Under the pieces are notes generated by a model. The model was not told the origin of the DNA. It did no database searches and was given only the letters and a program-made list of their open reading frames with translations. Below, piece after piece: positions 62,342 to 64,000 of a DNA stretch of 64,000 nt (position 1 is its first letter; every line of letters begins with the position of its first letter). Location of the stretch: positions 1 through 64,000 of the forward strand of contig NZ_KB905269.1 of the NCBI RefSeq assembly GCF_000378745.1, given 5' to 3'. The position numbers and the translations under genes are program-made. This stretch comes from Prevotella amnii DSM 23384 = JCM 14753. Its GTDB lineage: Bacteria > Bacteroidota > Bacteroidia > Bacteroidales > Bacteroidaceae.

Positions 62342-63514
62342 ATGTTGAATGTAGATATTCTAACTATTATAGTGTCTGTGGTTGTTCTTTTTTTAGCCTT
62401 GCTGACACCTTTTATAAACCCATTTTTTAGGAGAGTTAGTAATAAAAGGTTATCTAAAGACGAGAATAAAGCTAAGGGCTTAGCTTTAGAAGCTCAAGAG
62501 CTTTTACCCCCTATTTCTGTTTTACTTACCCCTACGGATAATGCAGAGGTGCTATTACGTAATCTTCCTTTGTATCTTAATCAGGATTATCCGGGCAAGT
62601 TTCAAGTTGTCGTTGTTGTGCAAGAGAAAGATAAAGAGACAGAAGATGTCTTAAAGCAGTTTGCTTGTGAAAATCTTTATATTACTTTTGTCCCTAATTC
62701 TTCACGCTATATGAGCAGGAAAAAACTTGCTATCACCTTAGGTGTTAAGGCAGCAAAGCATAACTGGATAGCTATGGTAGATGTTTCTTGTAAGCCTATG
62801 TCTGAAGAGTGGTTAAGGGAGCTTGCAGGCGGCATTACAGATGCTACAGACCTTGTGGTGGGCAATACTGAGTATGAAGAAAGTACAGCCGACTTTTTAC
62901 GTTTTGAACGGCTTTATACAGCCCAATATCTCCAACGTGAATATGCTTTTTCTACACCTTATCGCTGTGAAGATAGTGCTTTGTTGTTTAAGAAAGATAT
63001 GTTTTTGAGGAATGAAGGCTTTAGAGGAAACTTGAAATATCTTCGTGGAGAGTTCGATTTTCTGGTTAATAAATTTGCTATAAAAGGCAACCTTTCTTTT
63101 GTAAACAGTGAGGAAGGCACCTTAACAGAGCCTACACCAACAGAGAAGAGCTATCGTGATAAGCACCTTTTCTATATAGAAGATAGAAAGCATTTAGCAA
63201 GAAGTATAAGCCATAGGATATGGTTTAATATAGACCAATGGGCATTATACCTTAATTATATAGCTATTATAGCTGCTGGAATATTAGGTTGGCTTACAAA
63301 CAGTAAGATAATCTTAGGAGCTGTTTTCTTATCACTTCTTATAACAATTATCTTGCGCTGTGTGATATTTAATAAAAGAAGTAAGTCGTTAGGGGTAATA
63401 ATACCTGTGTGGAAGGTTATTCCTTATGAAATAATAATGGTATGGCACAAGCTAAAAGTTATCATTATGTATCGCCGTGCTAATAAATATGATTTCATCT
63501 CACATAAGCTATGA
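62342..63514 (+). CDS. Membrane-bound family 2 glycosyltransferase
   Basis: A 390-residue protein. One membrane helix at the N-terminus (ILTIIVSVVVLFLALLTPF), a GT-A domain (PISVLLTPTDNAEVLLRNLP, KKLAITLGVKAAKHNWIAMV, then ALLFKKDMFL) and two or three helices at the C-terminus. It probably builds a surface polysaccharide. Its stop overlaps the next gene's start by 4 nt. Confidence 0.8.
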   Translation: MLNVDILTIIVSVVVLFLALLTPFINPFFRRVSNKRLSKDENKAKGLALEAQELLPPISVLLTPTDNAEVLLRNLPLYLNQDYPGKFQVVVVVQEKDKETEDVLKQFACENLYITFVPNSSRYMSRKKLAITLGVKAAKHNWIAMVDVSCKPMSEEWLRELAGGITDATDLVVGNTEYEESTADFLRFERLYTAQYLQREYAFSTPYRCEDSALLFKKDMFLRNEGFRGNLKYLRGEFDFLVNKFAIKGNLSFVNSEEGTLTEPTPTEKSYRDKHLFYIEDRKHLARSISHRIWFNIDQWALYLNYIAIIAAGILGWLTNSKIILGAVFLSLLITIILRCVIFNKRSKSLGVIIPVWKVIPYEIIMVWHKLKVIIMYRRANKYDFISHKL

Positions 63515-64000
63515 TGAAAGTTTTACATTACGTTGAGAATATGAAACAGTTAGACCTTAGGTCGGACTGTATAAAAACATTGATAGAAGGTGAGAAGGAA
63601 TATGTCGATATAGCTCTGGCAAAGGATTATACAGAGTTTGTAAAAATATTAGCAGAGCTAAGCCCTGACATTGTTCATATACATTCTTGTTGGGATAAAA
63701 CCACCTGTCGTTGTGCTAAAATAGCGTCAAAGAAAAATATCCCTATTGCCTTATCTTCTTATTGGAGCCTAAACTCTTTTGAAAGAAAGAAAGAGCAGCC
63801 AAAAGCAAAACTGTTAAAATCGTATTTATATCTTGTTCCTTTAATAAAGAAGATAGATACTTTTGTTATTGATGATGAGCAGGAAAAGGAAGCTATTATA
63901 AGAAAAGGTTGGAGCAAGAGGATAGGGGTCATTAAGTCGAGCATACTAAATAGCGATATAAAAGCAGAGGAGACGGCAGAAGCGACTATTGTTTTTTATA
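63511..64000 (+). CDS. Glycosyltransferase (GT4-like), cut by window edge
   Basis: An open frame from the ATG at 63511 to the end of the window (163 residues so far). The N-terminal part shows KVLHYVENMKQLDLRS and ELSPDIVHIHSCWDKTTCRC, the D-x-V-H-x-H pattern of GT-B glycosyltransferases. The catalytic C-terminal half lies outside the window. The overlap with the previous gene points to a joint role in polysaccharide synthesis. Confidence 0.65.
   Translation, partial: MMKVLHYVENMKQLDLRSDCIKTLIEGEKEYVDIALAKDYTEFVKILAELSPDIVHIHSCWDKTTCRCAKIASKKNIPIALSSYWSLNSFERKKEQPKAKLLKSYLYLVPLIKKIDTFVIDDEQEKEAIIRKGWSKRIGVIKSSILNSDIKAEETAEATIVFY

Noticed and set aside
1..64000. CRISPR array or other regularly spaced repeat
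   Set aside because: No series of equal repeats with equal spacers was seen; the only repeats found are the pairs listed.

Overview
This window looks like a chromosomal segment from a Bacteroidota bacterium, most likely Prevotellaceae. The host DNA is AT-rich. Many genes carry the Bacteroidota -7 promoter motif TAnnTTTG, usually TATCTTTG or TAACTTTG, and almost none has a Shine-Dalgarno site. Gene content fits this group: RsfS-FtsH-CdsA, a surface lipoprotein family paired with small ORFs, an HU/SPOR protein, and a CfxA-type beta-lactamase element.

Layout. Bases 1-203 hold the start of an IS transposase, followed by a tRNA-Gln. Bases 677-4546 hold rsfS, ftsH, cdsA and a SprT-like gene. From about 5058 to 14095 lies a more GC-rich integrated mobilizable element of the Tn4555/NBU kind, with relaxase, oriT-like hairpins, primase-like protein, RepA-like ATPase, HTH proteins and tyrosine integrase. 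It splits a host beta-barrel protein gene. The first 109 codons of the 4731-5924 reading frame, nearly all of them from the interrupted host gene, are joined in frame to a cfxA lacking its own first 33 codons, and the 3' remnant of the host gene lies at 14098-14514. The result is a chimeric beta-lactamase with a host promoter and host signal peptide.

Bases 14800-36688 form one long operon-like run of 22 genes that reads as an aryl-polyene-type lipid pathway: a ketoreductase, three ketosynthases (two fused to a chain-length-factor-like domain), three acyl carrier proteins, two hotdog dehydratases, a thioesterase, a methyltransferase, an acyl ligase, an LpxL-like acyltransferase, a glycosyltransferase-acyltransferase fusion, a LolA-like carrier, an MMPL exporter-acyltransferase fusion, and two tandem FAD-dependent oxidoreductases. 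The likely product is an aryl-capped polyene acyl chain that is built on ACPs, attached to a lipid and moved to the outer membrane.

Bases 36824-48421 hold two large paralogous lipoproteins, each preceded by a small acidic-tailed ORF at an identical 57-nt gap, plus PAP2 phosphatase, a HigBA toxin-antitoxin pair, a YitT-family protein, MnmA and an AspT-like antiporter. Bases 48572-64000 are mostly housekeeping: thrS-infC-rpmI-rplT, an HPPK-like gene, a LysM glucosaminidase, a CobW GTPase, mgtE, rfbC, HU/SPOR and FHA proteins, ftsE, lysC and two glycosyltransferase genes.

The most novel regulatory feature is the mgtE leader (55164-55297). It encodes an 18-residue peptide beginning MEEDPYP, very like the enterobacterial Mg2+-sensing leader peptide MgtL, and then three segments that can form two mutually exclusive hairpins, one ending 5 nt before the mgtE start codon. 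All functional statements come from reading the sequence and recalled family knowledge; no database search was run.
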